From Muscardinus avellanarius (taxonomy: Eukaryota > Chordata > Mammalia > Rodentia > Gliridae): a DNA stretch of 64,000 nt. Position 1 is the first letter of the stretch; the number at the start of each line of letters is the position of its first letter. The notes beneath the pieces were generated by a model. The model was given only the letters and a program-made list of their open reading frames with translations, was not told the origin of the DNA and did not search any database. This document shows, piece by piece, positions 36,540 through 50,473 of this stretch. The position numbers and the translations under genes were made by a program. Where the stretch lies: assembly GCA_963383645.1 (NCBI GenBank), contig OY726561.1:26950826-27014825 (forward strand). The letters run 5' to 3'.

Positions 36540-37800
36540 ATTAACAAAATGGTCATACTACCAAAAGTAGTATAAATATTCACATTTCAATGGAAGATGT
36601 TTCCCCCTCTTTCTCCAAAGATGACTCCTCTGTGTATGTTTCGGTCACACTCCTTCCTAATTGCTGTGGGCTTAGAGTCCCATACTTATCACTTAACTCC
36701 CCTAAATCTCTTCCATACTGCCAGATCGCTATATTTGCTATGATTTCAAATATGCAACTGTATAGCCGAACTACAAAACAAAATAAGACAAATATCTTCT
36801 GTTGAATCTGTTCCAACTTCTATGTGAAAATTCATTAAACTGACAGATTTTTCCAAATAAATGCTCTCTGGTAACCTTTTTTTTTACATTTATACCATTA
36901 TATCTTTATATCCTTTCTTAAAAAGGATCCTTGGGTCTATCGCCTAATTATACTTCATATTTTCCTTCCACACTTGCTTTCTCATTTTTAATAAGTGATT
37001 TTTTTTCTCCAAATCAAATTGTTTCATTTTGTCAGTTTCTTTTAAATATTTGTACCTAACAACCCACCAGTTGCTAAGTTCAGTCAAATCTTCCTTCACA
37101 GTGACTCTCAGATTTCTTTCCTGTTCTTTATTGACTCCACCCCTAGCCCTTAAAACCTGGATACTGGAATTACCTACTAGCTGGTTATATAGCATAGTAA
37201 ACACTGCATCAATAAATAGGCCGCAAATCATGCTGGCTAACAAAAGAAAGCTGTAGTGCTAGCTTAAGTTATGGGCTGTCCAAAGCATCTGCTTTATGCT
37301 TCTTATTCTGAGATTCAATCTGATGGAATAGTCCTTCTCCAAAAATGTCAAATCTCACAGCAAAGGAGAAAGTCAGCCTGGGAAACCACAGTTCAAATTG
37401 ACCCTTTGGTTGAAAAGTTGTGTTCAGCATTTTTATGGCTTCCAAATAGCACATCCTACCTGTCTTCATGCTCTTCCCTCCATCCCCACTTTATACCAAC
37501 AGAAACCCCCACTTCTCAAAAACCTGCGCACCCCAACACTCCCAGGAGATGCTTCCTTGTGTACCTCAAATGTGCCAGATCTCTCTTCAATAAATTCTGT
37601 CCTCAATATTCTCCATGTAACTATCTTCAGATCTTTAATCTATCACTATACTGTATGGGTACCTTCACATGTGGTCAAGCAATTTCCACAATAGCCCTGA
37701 TAAGTTGAAGCACAACAATTTTCTGGTTGCAAATCTAGTAATTTGAAAAGAAAAAAAAATTCTTTCTTCTTTGCTACCCACATTAGCTCATTTAAAAATT
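36540..37800. other. Non-coding sequence, no features
   Basis: AT-rich intergenic DNA. Frames of 98-145 codons at 37,271-37,708 show no recognisable family and no codon bias. Confidence 0.35.
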
Positions 37801-37803
37801 TGG

Positions 37804-38004
37804 CTCTGGGTGTGATGGAGCATGCCTGTAATTCCAGTACTTGGGAGGCTGAGATGGGAAGATGGCTGGTTCGAAGTCAGCTTCGGCAACTTAGTGATGT
37901 TCTCAACAACTTAGCAAGACTCTATTTTCAAATAAAAAATAATATAGAGCTGCAGGTATAGCCTGGGAGTAGAAACATCTAGGTTCCACCCCCAGTACCA
38001 CACA
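37804..38004 (+). repeat. Old B1-dID SINE, long subtype
   Basis: CTGGGTGTGATGGAGCATGCC head, GCAACTTAGTGATGTTCTC middle, CCCAGTACCACAC tail. Confidence 0.9.
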
Positions 38005-38069
38005 CAAAACATTTGGTTCTGTTTAAATGATGCATTTTTTGTTTTTTGATTTTTGGGTTTTTTGGGTTT

Positions 38070-38274
38070 TTTTGGTGGTACTGGGGGTGGAACCCAGGGG
38101 CTTTCTTCCTCCAGTCTATACTCCCAGACCTATTTTATATTTTATTTGGAAACAGGGTCTCACTAAATTGCTGAGAGCCTCACTAAGTAGCTGAGGCTGG
38201 CTTCAAACCCGTGTGATCCTCCTGTCTCAGCCTCCCAAGCATGGGGATTACACGCCTGCACCACCACACCTGGC
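38070..38274 (-). repeat. B1-dID SINE, long subtype
   Basis: GGTGGTACTGGGGGTGGAAC to ACCACCACACCTGGC, with the longer CTAAATTGCTGAGAGCC linker. Confidence 0.93.
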
Positions 38275-38516
38275 TAAACAATGCATTTTGAAACCCTATG
38301 TACATGTAGTTCTTCTGCCTAACCTATGAGGATGAAGTTGATTTTTTTGTTCTTAATGGAAATGCAAACCCTCCATAGAATGCAAATACAAGTATCAACA
38401 AATATCATGTGTAATTTGTTGGTTAAATATAAATGATCCAGTTAAGGGAATAAGGGAATGTCTGTGAACAGTCTTTGTAGAATTTTCATCATGTCTCCCC
38501 CCCCTCCCCCGCCCCC

Positions 38517-38697
38517 CGCGGTACTGGGGATGGAACCCAGGGGTATTCTACCTCCGAGCTACACCCCCAGCCCAATTTTTTTATTATTTCAAAACAGGGT
38601 CTTACTGAGTTGCAAAGAGCCTCACTAAGTATCCGAGGCTGTCCTTGAACCTGCCATCCTCCTGTCTCAGTTTACCAAATGCTGGGATTACAAGTGT
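38517..38697 (-). repeat. B1-dID SINE, long subtype
   Basis: CGGTACTGGGGATGGAACCC through the ID and B1 parts to GGGATTACAAGTGT; the B1 tip is lost. A C-rich tract precedes it. Confidence 0.92.
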
Positions 38698-39512
38698 AAT
38701 CATTTACATACATTCATTCTGTCTTTGAGAACTGAGCTGTGCAGTTTTGCTGCCCTCTGGAGGACAGTGGAGAATCAGCACATCCACTAATGGGGCACTT
38801 TCCCATGGTCTCATTACAATAAGCTTCTTGGGAAAGATTAAATTACTGACTCCATTAATTAAGTAATAAATATAAAAATATTGCAACACAAATTGTCTTC
38901 AAAATTCCAAAGAACATATAATTACTACATTATATGTTAGTAAACTTCTAACTAACCAATATAATGTAATGGATTTAGTACTTTTTCGTTATAGCCAAAT
39001 AACATGGAATAAGATATTTACTTAAAGAAATTAAGAAAGCATGTGAAATAGATGAAGCACTTATAAGCCTGTATTTCCTGCACAACATGTAATAAACAAC
39101 TCAAAAAGAATCATTCAAATCCATTATAAACAAAGGTATTTATTTGAACATGAATTTTAATTTTGTATATGTTACTATATCAATGTTTCTATCATTTCAA
39201 TTTTTATCCCAGTTTATGACAGTACAGAAGCAAATTATGTAGAAAATATATAGAAATTATATAGAAAATTATATAGAAAGTATATAGCAAATTATATAGA
39301 AAGTAGGTCCCACTTATTTATTCAGCAAGTATTCATTCAGAACCTTCCATGTGATCTTTCTGAATAATGCCAAAGGTCAGTGGAGAAACAATAAATTATT
39401 TAGTTGTATTATGTCTGTCCTCTGATGCTTCAAGTGTGTGAACAAACGCACATTCAGCATCAAGTTAGGTATCAGGAAACTGACCGAGGTGCATTAAAAG
39501 TCATCCATTCTA
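38698..39512. other. AT-rich non-coding sequence
   Basis: Contains a short TATATAGAAA-type direct repeat near 39,240-39,300. No gene or transposon recognised. Confidence 0.4.
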
Positions 39513-39704
39513 CCCCGTCGTGGTGGCTCAGGCTTGTGATCCCTGCGCTTGGGAGGCGGAGACAGGAGGATCGTGCAGGTTCGAAGCCAGCCTCACTGGC
39601 TTAAGAGAGCCTGTTTCCAAATAAAAGTGTAAAATAGGTCTGGGAGTGTAGCCCGGAGGTAGAAGGGCTTCCAGGAACCCCATTACCACCAAAAAAAAAA
39701 AAGA
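39513..39704 (+). repeat. B1-dID SINE
   Basis: CCCGTCGTGGTGGCTCAGGC head to CATTACCACC-A12. Flanked by AAAAGTCATCCATTCT and AAAAGTCGCCCATTCT, the target duplication with two differences. Confidence 0.94.
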
Positions 39705-39856
39705 AAGAAAAAGTCGCCCATTCTCCACCTAAAGAGTCAAGCCATTAATATGTATTCAGAACTCTCTGCCCGAACAGTTTAAAATTTCTAAGGTGTTAAT
39801 CTACAGGAAACTTGGAGTCAACTTTCAGATTACTTACCATTTGTGACTTTGGAAAT

Positions 39857-39867
39857 ATGCACTGAAG
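39857..39867 (+). repeat. Target-site duplication, left, of the UBE2D2 retrocopy
   Basis: ATGCACTGAAG, repeated exactly at 42,047-42,057 after the A tail: the hallmark of L1-driven insertion. Confidence 0.9.
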
Positions 39868-42046
<2,179 letters not shown>

Positions 42047-42057
42047 ATGCACTGAAG

Positions 42058-43104
42058 TACTGTGCTGGGGTGGCCGCTAGAGGGCGCATTGGCTGGAATT
42101 CAGAGACTGAATCTGCAGCTTATCCTCTCTTCCACCCCAGCTGGGTACCAGAGCCTTCTTTCCTCAGCTTGGTTACCCTGAGTGTCCACTAGTGTGCTTC
42201 TCGCCCCAGTCTTCCCAGTGTGTTTTGATAATTCCACTGTAGAATGTCTTAATCCTAAATCCCAATTGTATTCATTAATTCAAACTTCAGGCTTAATGAG
42301 TGATCATAGATTGGTATTTGTCTTCTCATGACTTTTTGTTATTTTAACCTAGTTACATAAGGGAAGTTTTTATGGTGATATAACAGAGTGGTTAATACTT
42401 CGCTTAATTAAATTTACAAGATGAATGTGATGATGTGCAAAAAGGAAAACAGACTTTTAACTTTTTGTCTGGACTCATTAATCAAACATTACTTCTTTGT
42501 TTCTTCATTTTGTGGTTTTGCTCAGTGTATAAGTTCCCAAATGTCTTTCTAATAATGAAGTTCAGTCCAGTCAGCCTGTCCAGACTCCTCACACAAGTAC
42601 CATGTTCATTTCAAGGTAAAACATTCCCCCTCTCCTATCACTAACATGCTAACAGGATGAGGCTGGCAGCCTTTGTTCTGCTCATCTTGTGGGCACCCTT
42701 GCTCCCTGTGCAGCCCTCTGTGTGCACTGACAGACAGAGGCACCTCCAGCACCAGCCACTCACCATTACCCTCCTCAGCCACGAGCCAAACATGAGTCCC
42801 TAAATGTCTCTCACCGCAGATGACCCAAGTCCTTGTGTCCTTTTTCTTCTTCCATGTAAAAGGGAGACAGGAGAAGTATCATGCTAACACTCTCCAGAGA
42901 ATTCCTGACCCAGCTTCAACCTGTTCTGAAAATTAAATGGGTGATTATCTAATCCTCCTTTGTGTCACCATCTTTGGAGAAACACATGGGTTGTTTAGTA
43001 ATTTTTTTTAATAACTTAGGGATTCCTGAGGGCATGTATTTTTTTTTTTTCTGGTCTGGACTTTGGTAAAAACCTAAAGAATAAAGAAAAACTTTGCATA
43101 TAAT
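42058..43104. other. Non-coding sequence, no features
   Basis: Intergenic DNA beyond the retrocopy. No repeat or gene recognised; a T-run lies at 43,040. Confidence 0.4.
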
Positions 43105-43235
43105 GCCCCATTTAACCTTCCATAAGTAGTTTCATCATTTGAAAATTATTTTACAAATGTGAAAATAAGACCCTTACCAGCTCCTACATCATAGGGTTAT
43201 TTTAAGGATTAAGTGTGATAACAGGTTTGGGCAGA
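43105..43235 (+). repeat. MIR fragment
   Basis: CATAGGGTTATTTTAAGGATTAAGTGTGATAA with an upstream CATTTGAAAATT stretch matches the MIR right half. Confidence 0.7.
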
Positions 43236-43672
43236 GAGAAGAGGTGGAAATAGGCCCAAATCAGTTCTATGTCATACAAAACTGTCTGGAGCTTTATCTC
43301 AGTGCATCCAGTAAAAGAATAAACTTAAAGCTAACCAATAGAAAATGTCACTCAAAAGTTCTGATGCAAAAGACAATGATAGTTCATTTACCAAATTATC
43401 CAAAACATAAAAACTTACTATAAAAAATACTCTTTGCCCCTCCAGATACACCCTTTATCCATGCCTCTTCAATCTGTGATCCACTAGACTGACATGTGTG
43501 AACCATACCATTGGTCTTCTTCACCCTCTGGCTGGTATGGTGTTCTTCAACGGAGGGCCTGAGCTCCTGGAGAACATGACTCTCTTACAAGTGCTCCCTC
43601 CAGTGTCCGGTAGGTCTACCTCCGCAATCTTTTTTATGCTAATTTCCAGGATATTTTGCTTTCCCTTGTTGA

Positions 43673-43701
43673 GGTGTGTGTGTGTGTGTGTGTGTGTGTG
43701 G
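43673..43701. repeat. (GT)n microsatellite
   Basis: About 14 GT units abutting the tail end of the next SINE. Confidence 0.95.
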
Positions 43702-43898
43702 TTCTGGGGATTGAACCCAGGGATATTCTACCTCCAAATAACAACCACAACCCCATTTTTTAATTATTTATTTTGAAACAGGGTCTCAGTGTGTTGCGAA
43801 GGTACTCACTAAGTAGCTGAGGCTGGCTGCAAATGTACAGTCTTCCTGTCTCAGCCTCCCAGGTACTAAGGTGACAAGTGTGGCCACCACACCCAGCT
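43702..43898 (-). repeat. B1-dID SINE, long subtype
   Basis: GGTTCTGGGGATTGAACCC to CACCACACCCAGC. Confidence 0.92.
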
Positions 43899-44580
43899 CC
43901 CTTTTTGAGTTTTTTTTTTTAAATAATCTGAGGTATTTTCTTTTTTCTTTGTATTTTTTATTGGTGCACTATAGTCTCACATCATAGTGTAGATCGTGTT
44001 GACAATGTCATATATTCACACAGTACTTGGTGCCCCCACCCCCGGCTCCCCTTTTCCCTTCCTCCCAGTACTGAGTGTCCAGATTAACAATGTTATACTC
44101 ACTTGTATACACATAGTCAAATGTAGCTTTTCCATTAATAAACCTCAGCCTTCTTCCTCCTCTATCCTTCTCCCTGGCTTTGCTGAGGCTTTCCCTCCAT
44201 TATCTGAAGTCCCTCTGATATTCCTAATACTCCCTAGCTAGAGCATATTAGAGAAAACATATGTCCCTTCTCTTTCTGTGCTTGGCTAATCTCACTCAAC
44301 AAAATGTTCTCAAGGTCTTTCCAACTTCTTACAAATGACATGATTTTTTTTGTTCTTTATAGCTGAGTAGAATTCCATTGTGTGTATTTCCCATAATTTT
44401 GCAATCCATTCATCTGTTGATGGAGACCGAGGTTGGTTTCATATTTTGGCTATTACAAATTTTGCTGCTATGAACATGGGTATGCCGAAGTTACTGTAGT
44501 TCTCTGATTTCAACCCCTTTGGAAAGATACCCAGGAGTGGTATAGCAGAATCATATGGTGGATCCTTTCCCAGTTTTCTT

Positions 44581-44596
44581 TTTTCTTTTCTTTCTT

Positions 44597-44631
<35 letters not shown>

Positions 44632-44648
44632 TTCTGTCTTTCTTTTTG
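44581..44648. repeat. (TTTC)n(TCTG)n microsatellite
   Basis: Tetranucleotide tract at the tail end of the SINE inserted in the L1. Confidence 0.96.
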
Positions 44649-44666
44649 TGTGTGTGTGTTGTTGTT

Positions 44667-44841
44667 GTACTGGGGATGGAACCCAGGGGCATTCTATGTC
44701 TAAGCAACATCCTCAGCCCTATTTTTGCATTCTTTATTTTGAAACAGGGTCTTACTGAGTTGCAAAGACAGCTAAGGCTGTCTGCAAACTGTGATCCTCC
44801 TGACTCAGTCTCCCAAATGCCAGAATTACAAGCTTACGCAC
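44667..44841 (-). repeat. B1-dID SINE inserted in L1
   Basis: GTACTGGGGATGGAACCC to CTTACGCACGG. The L1 text CAGTTTTCT is duplicated on both sides (about 44,572 and 44,849). Confidence 0.92.
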
Positions 44842-44999
44842 GGCTTCTCAGTTTTCTAAGGAATCTCCACATTATCTCCATAGCGGATGAATGAGTTTGC
44901 ACTCCCACCACAGAATAAGAGTTCCTATATCCCACATCCTCGCCCCTTGTTGAGTTTTAATAACCCTTTTTGCGTCTTTGAAAAAAATTATATCAATGT

Positions 45000-45430
45000 T
45001 TCAGTCAGCATTCTCACTGATGTGGTCCAATAACCGTGACTACACACAATGTAGAAAAAGGAATATTTATTTTCTCACAGTTCTAGACATTATCAAGGTT
45101 CAGTCCAGGTCAAGCCTGTCTGTGGGGCTCAGGGCATGATCCCACAGCAGAGTGAGGAAGAGAGCAAGGGCTTTGCTCTCACATCATGAGACCAAAAGCA
45201 AGGGAGCAAGAAATGGGATTCAGGACACAAACACCATTCTCAAAACAGCACCACTAAGGACCCACCTCCCTGAGCCACATTCCACCTGCCTAGGTTACCA
45301 TGCAATAAATCCATTGCAATGGATTTCTCTGCCGATGAGATTAAAGCCCTTATTACTTATTATATCAACTCTCAAACATTAATATGTGAACTCTTCAGAG
45401 TGCATTTTGTATGTAACCATAACAATCAAA
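45000..45430 (-). mobile_element. MaLR-type (ERVL-MaLR) LTR
   Basis: The reverse strand shows the conserved MaLR LTR layout: TTTATTTTCTCACAGTTCTAG, a GAGGAAGAGAGCAAGG stretch, and CACCTCCCTGAGCCACATTCC. Diverged, so old; subfamily not resolved. Confidence 0.65.
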
Positions 45431-46212
45431 CTCTCCTCTATTACCCCATTTGAATATTTTCTATCTTATTTTTTCTGGGATTCTGACTTATACACATAGC
45501 AGAAAGTTAACAAGCAGGATGGAAAATTTATGTGAATGAACTTCAAGACACTAGTAATGGACATAATAATAGGTATGAACAAGTGAAAAAATATACCATA
45601 TTCTTGAAGAGGAAGAAGATGCAAACATCATTAGTAATTTATAATTTTAAACTGATTCTAGTAAAAAAAATACTAGCAATAAATTTTCAGGAACATCAAT
45701 TTTATTATGAGACTCATAAGACACAGAAATTTATTCAACATTATCTCAAGGCAGGGGAAGTGTCTTGAAAAAACAGTCTCTGAGGTTTCTTCCAGCTGAG
45801 TATGAGCCTCCTATCTCCCCTGTACTCCAGATTCCCTGGTTATAAAATCCACATGGTGAAGCCCAAGGAAGTTTGAGAACCTCCCTCCTGCAGCTGTTTG
45901 GGTCCTGGTCTAGCCGATGTTCACATTATGATGTCAGAACTCACCTAGCTGGTTGTGACTCTGGTCAGCTGTCTGGTGTCATTGTGCCATGATTATTTTG
46001 CTCTGCTGGTCAACAGAACTATTCATCTGTGTTTCTATGGTATCACAGTTACAGTGGTCATCTACTCGAAAATGTGACATGTTAGTGAATTGAACAATAA
46101 CCAGGTATCTTACCACAATGCTTTCCCTTACAGTTCTTTATCCTCCATCCATTTATTAATATTCCAAACTGGAATCCAGTTAGCCAACCCATTTGTAACA
46201 GACCATGAGAGA

Positions 46213-46214
<2 letters not shown>
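45431..46214. other. Non-coding sequence, no features
   Basis: AT-rich intergenic DNA with no recognised element. Confidence 0.4.
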
Positions 46215-46257
<43 letters not shown>

Positions 46258-46261
46258 TGTA
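46215..46261. repeat. (GT)n microsatellite
   Basis: About 23 GT units with one AT interruption. The long frames across it are artefacts. Confidence 0.96.
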
Positions 46262-46423
46262 TAATATATCATGGTACAAGGCCTGAACCATGGCTTAAAT
46301 TTTGTATATTGACTATTGTGTTCCTATCCTCTAGTCTTAATACTTTTTTAAATTATAAGAATTATATGCCTCCACTATTTTCTTTCTGTTTCTACATATT
46401 TGGCAGAACCATATATAAACCAA

Positions 46424-46454
<31 letters not shown>

Positions 46455-46576
46455 CTTCTTCTTCTTCTTCTTCTTCTTCTTCTTCTTCTTCTTCTTCTTC
46501 TCCTCCTCCTCCTCCTCCTCCTCCTCCTCCTCCTCCTCCTCCTCCTCCTCCTTCTTCTTCTTCTTTTCTTTTTTTG
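46424..46576. repeat. Compound trinucleotide tract (GCT)n(TTC)n(TCC)n(TTC)n
   Basis: Roughly nine GCT, sixteen TTC, seventeen TCC and five TTC units in one uninterrupted block, ending in the T-rich tail of the adjoining minus-strand SINE. Read in frame it gives poly-Ala, poly-Ser and poly-Pro; this is not a gene. Confidence 0.97.
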
Positions 46577-47352
46577 TGGTACTGGGGATTAAATTAGGGG
46601 CATCGTACCTCCCAACTACATGCCCAGCCTTATTTTTTATTGTTTTTAAACAGGGTTGCTACAGCATCTCATGCAGATCTTGAGAAAGCTCGATCAGGGG
46701 ACCCGCAAAGGCGTAGATCCCCCATGATGTGTGTTTAGCATTTCCTTCTTCAAAAAATTATTTTAGGATTATTTGGATAAATATTTATAATTGGAATTTT
46801 ATGTATAAGCATTATAACTAAAACTGATGGGCAGCGGCTTGTGAGAGACTCAGGCAGCAAAGATTTTTTTCCCAAGGATAAAGTTTGGGCCAAAGATAAA
46901 TATCAAACTGACCTTAGTTTGGGCCAATATATAAGATTAAGTTCAAGTTAGCCTTGTGAAGTGAGACAAAGCATACTTTCTATGATTATTTAAATGTCTG
47001 GCCCCCTGCCCTGAAGTCTGTAAAAAAAAACTTTTCCTGTCCTTGGAGTTCCTGCTTGCATGGCTATGCCTTTGCTTTCTGCCAAATAAGAAAATATAAA
47101 ATTTGTAACAAATCCTGAATAAAATGGAGAAGTTTGAACCTGGTCTCATGTGACAGATCTTCTCTCATTCGACCTTGGTTCTTCTCTCACCAACACACGA
47201 ACCTCGACTCTTGCTAGGGCTGGACCCCAGCACAGGGTCTCACTAAGTTGCAGAGGGCCTCACACAAAGTGGCTGAGGCTGGCTGCAAACCTGTGATCCT
47301 CCTATCTCAGCCTCCCAAGTACTGGAACTACAAATGTGCACAATCATGCCAA
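46577..47352 (-). repeat. B1-dID SINE split by a solo LTR
   Basis: The ID half lies at 46,577-46,656 (GTGGTACTGGGGATTAAAT to AAACAGGGT) and the B1 half at 47,233-47,352 (CAGGGTCTCACTAAGTTGC to ATCATGCC). Together they make one long-subtype SINE. Confidence 0.9.
46657..47232 (+). mobile_element. 576-bp solo LTR inserted in a SINE
   Basis: Termini TGCT...AGCA are inverted. The SINE hexamer CAGGGT is duplicated exactly on both sides (46,651-46,656 and 47,233-47,238), indicating a class II-type integration. Inside, TATATAAG near 46,928-46,935 and AATAAA at 47,118-47,123 give U3-R-U5 in plus orientation. No coding region is present. The sequence resembles neither of the other LTRs in this window. 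Confidence 0.88.
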
Positions 47353-48215
47353 GATGTTTTTTTTTTTTCCTATTTCTTCAGTGTTTTCTGTTTCAGTGGT
47401 TGAACACTAAGGTAATTTAAATATATATAATATATAATTATATATAATTAATATATATATTAATTTTATTACCCATTTTATATGTTTAAGTTAAAATACA
47501 ATGCATATTGTATAAAAGAAAGCACTTATTGGTTACTTTTCATGTGTTTAACCTATTTACCTTTAATGTTATAAAACTATATAACATTCAGATAAAGCTC
47601 AGATACACTGAATATTTAGCCCTCAGATAGATATCCCATATATACACATAAATTATAATAAACTAAAAAATAGTTGTTCATTTATCTTTAGTCTTAAGGT
47701 AATCTTTTAAAAGGCTGGGAGACACACTGAAACCTTGGCTCTGCTAAGACTCAATTTTCTTAAGTAATCAAAGGCCTACCAAGGTAAACAAAAGAGATTA
47801 TCTTGATAGAACATAAAATCTTTTTTCTTTAAGCTAGTTCTTAGTGTTACCTAAAGCAGAAAACCTTATTTTAAACATAATTATTTTTCTGGTTTAAATA
47901 AACATATTAAATTTTGATATTAGAAAACTCTTAAATAATCATTTAAATTATAGACAACTTAATCATATGTACACAAATCTTTTGCAATTTAAGCACATTA
48001 CAATTGTTTATAACTTTAGATTTTGCCTGATGTCTTTTTTGATCTTGAAACAATCCTGTTATTTTTAACAAGATCTTATCATATAAAAAATTCCTTCTCC
48101 TCTAAAAGCATTTCCCTTTTCCCTTTAAGCTCTCTTTATTAAAACACTTCCTCACACCTATATTCTCTTTTTTAGTTTTCCCTTTACGTTTACATTGTAA
48201 AAAAATTTTTTTTCT
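47353..48215. other. AT-rich non-coding sequence
   Basis: Holds an AT-rich palindromic stretch (TATAATTATATA type) near 47,425-47,465. No gene or named repeat. Confidence 0.4.
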
Positions 48216-48216
48216 T

Positions 48217-48413
48217 GTGGTACTGGGGATGGAACCCAGGGACATTCTACCTCCAAGCTGCACTCCCAGCCCTATTTTTTATTCTTTATTTTGAAACAGG
48301 GTCTCACTCAGTTGCAAAGGGCCTCACTAAGTAGCTGAGGCTGTCCTCAAACCGTGATCCTCCTATCTGAGCCTTCCAAATGCTAAGATTAAAAGCATGC
48401 ACCAGCAGCAACC
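48217..48413 (-). repeat. B1-dID SINE, long subtype
   Basis: GTGGTACTGGGGATGGAACCC to a degraded B1 tip. Flanked by CGTTTACATTGTAAA and CGTTACATTGTAAA. Confidence 0.92.
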
Positions 48414-49371
48414 CCAGCGTTACATTGTAAATTTCTAATTTAAAACAATTATTGTCATTAATTAGTTTTCCCTTTACCATGACATTGTTAACATGTGATT
48501 TAAAACAATTCTTCTGAGACTTTTTTAATTTAGAAAAATTAATTCTTTTCAATAAAAGAAAATGATTTTTTATACTTTTTAAATCAAAACACAACTTAAA
48601 AATGTTCTTTAACCCTTTGTATATAGAATTACATTTTAGTTAGAATTTTAACTTGTCATAATCCAAGAATAAAGCAATATTCAAGAATAAAGCAACCTTA
48701 AACCTTGTCACACATTTGCTAGGCTCAATGTGCAGTTTTGGGGGTGCTCTAGGGGGCCCTACTGCTCAGGGTATTCTACTATCAACTACTTGTCCCTCTG
48801 GTCCAGCTCAGGTTCCTCAGGGGAAAAAAAATTCCTTATGAAAAACAAAGCATTTATTCCTAAGGTCTCAAGTAATGAGGTACACTTAAGAATTTATAAT
48901 TTTATGATAATGGCAACACAGAAACCTTGTGTAGAGTCTCATGAGTCTCTAGAAACATTGCTAAATAAAACAAAGTAAGACAAATAAGAGCATACATCTT
49001 AAATACAGCAATTGCTACTCCAGAAGGTCGGCATTTTTCTTTGAATTAGACAGTACAGGTAGAGTAAGATTCATCATGACTAGCCATAGATCAGACAGGT
49101 GAGGATTACATTTCTCTTCCTGGCTCTATTTTAAATAACGAAATTATATTTATTTCCCCGAGTAACAAGTATAAATGATAGAAAATAAACATGAAAATCA
49201 ATATATTTGAGATAAGGCAAATTTCTGAGAAGGCTCCCTAGCTGATAGTAAGAGCACTGGACTGAATAAACCTACCAGAGTATAAAAGAGAAGATTATAC
49301 AGGCACACTCGCACTTATGTTTAAAACAAGTTTTAGAGAGGTAAAAGACTGGTTTTAAAGGTGTATCATCT

Positions 49372-49558
49372 TGCCTGGTGTGGTGGTGCACGCTTGTAAT
49401 CCCCACACTTGGGAGGCAGAGACAGGAGAATTGCACAGGTTCAAATTCAGCCACGCTGACTTAAGAGACCCTGTTCCCAAATAAAAATATAAAATAGATC
49501 TGGGAGTGTAGCCTGGAGGTAGAAGGGCTTCCATGAACCCCAGTACCACCAAAAAAAA
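49372..49558 (+). repeat. B1-dID SINE
   Basis: GCCTGGTGTGGTGGTGCACG head to CCAGTACCACC-A8. Exact target duplication GTGTATCATCT at 49,361-49,371 and 49,559-49,569. Confidence 0.96.
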
Positions 49559-49603
49559 GTGTATCATCTCTGAATCTCTGAATATTTGTACTTAGCAAAG
49601 GTA

Positions 49604-49780
49604 GCTTTCCTGACACTCATGAGAAGCTGAAATAGGATTGCAGGTTCATGGCCAGGCCCAACAACTTAGTGAGGCCATCTGCAACATAGACTCTGTTTCA
49701 AAATAAAATAGGACTGAGGGTATAGCTCAGATGTAGAATGCCCCTACTTTACATCCTCAGTACCAAAAAGAAATAAAATC
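49604..49780 (+). repeat. Old B1-dID SINE
   Basis: Degraded B1 part (GAGAAGCTGAAATAGGATTG), then GGTATAGCTCAGATGTAGAATG and an A-rich tail. Confidence 0.8.
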
Positions 49781-49899
49781 AAAAACAGGAAGAAAACAAA
49801 AACATTTTAGTAGACTTACCAGTCAATGAATCTGATGTCTCTGAAGTCTTTCCAGCTCAGGATCAGTGGGGTCGTAGAGTTACATGATGGAAAGAAATG

Positions 49900-50170
49900 A
49901 AAAATCCATTTGAGACACAAAAAGAAAATTATTTAGGAAAGGACCCAAGAAGAATGGTAGGAGAGGAGGAATACTGAAGTTCATTAATGGAAATACTACC
50001 ATTGACTATGTGATTCACGTGAATATACCATTGTCAATCTGGGCACTTGGTGTTGGGAGGGAGAAGAATGGGAAGGCAATTGGGGGAACCAAGAAATATG
50101 TGCACATATGACACTATCACCATGATTTACAATATGCTGTGAGAATGCAATGAAAAAAAAAGTTTAAATC
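49900..50170 (+). mobile_element. L1 3'-UTR-like fragment
   Basis: A purine-rich run with GGGAGGGAGAAGAATGG, followed by CACTATCACCATGATTTACA and GCAATG-A9, parallels the 3' end of the L1 at 56.5-57.1 kb. Confidence 0.55.
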
Positions 50171-50271
50171 TTTACATGAAAGTTATATACAAAAAATAAA
50201 TATACACAAACAAGTTTTAAAAAGTTAATCTATATAAAACAAAACTATTTATTTATTTATTTATTTTTTTT

Positions 50272-50473
50272 TGCGGGTCTGGAGATGAAACCTAGTGGCA
50301 TTCCTCCTCCAAGCTACACCCCCTGCCCTATTTTTTTATTCTTTATTTTGGAACAGGGTCTCACTAAGTTACAGAGGGCCTCACTAAGTAACTGAGGCTG
50401 TCCAGGAACTGCGACCCTCTGGTCTCAGCCTCCTGAATGCTGGGATTACAAGCGTACACCACCATGCCCGGCT
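50272..50473 (-). repeat. B1-dID SINE, long subtype
   Basis: GCGGGTCTGGAGATGAAACC to CACCATGCCCGGC. Confidence 0.92.

Larger units (their letters stand above)
43955..44985 (-). mobile_element. 5'-truncated L1 (ORF2 C-terminal part and 3' UTR), SINE inside
   Basis: Reverse L1: TTTTATTGGTGCACTATAG marks the 3' end, then the pyrimidine-rich 3' UTR. From about 44,240 follows the ORF2 C terminus (for example TTGTTCTTTATAGCTGAGTA and CAATCCATTCATCTGTTGAT). A SINE splits it at 44,667-44,841, after which the ORF2 text resumes (GCACTCCCACCACAGAATAA). Confidence 0.92.

Noticed and set aside
37271..37708. 145-codon open frame on the plus strand
   Set aside because: No recognisable motif, overlapped by another frame of similar length, and no splice or promoter context.
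46090..46683. 197-codon open frame with poly-Val/Cys, poly-Ser and poly-Phe runs
   Set aside because: It is only a translation of the GT and trinucleotide microsatellites plus a SINE; no gene.
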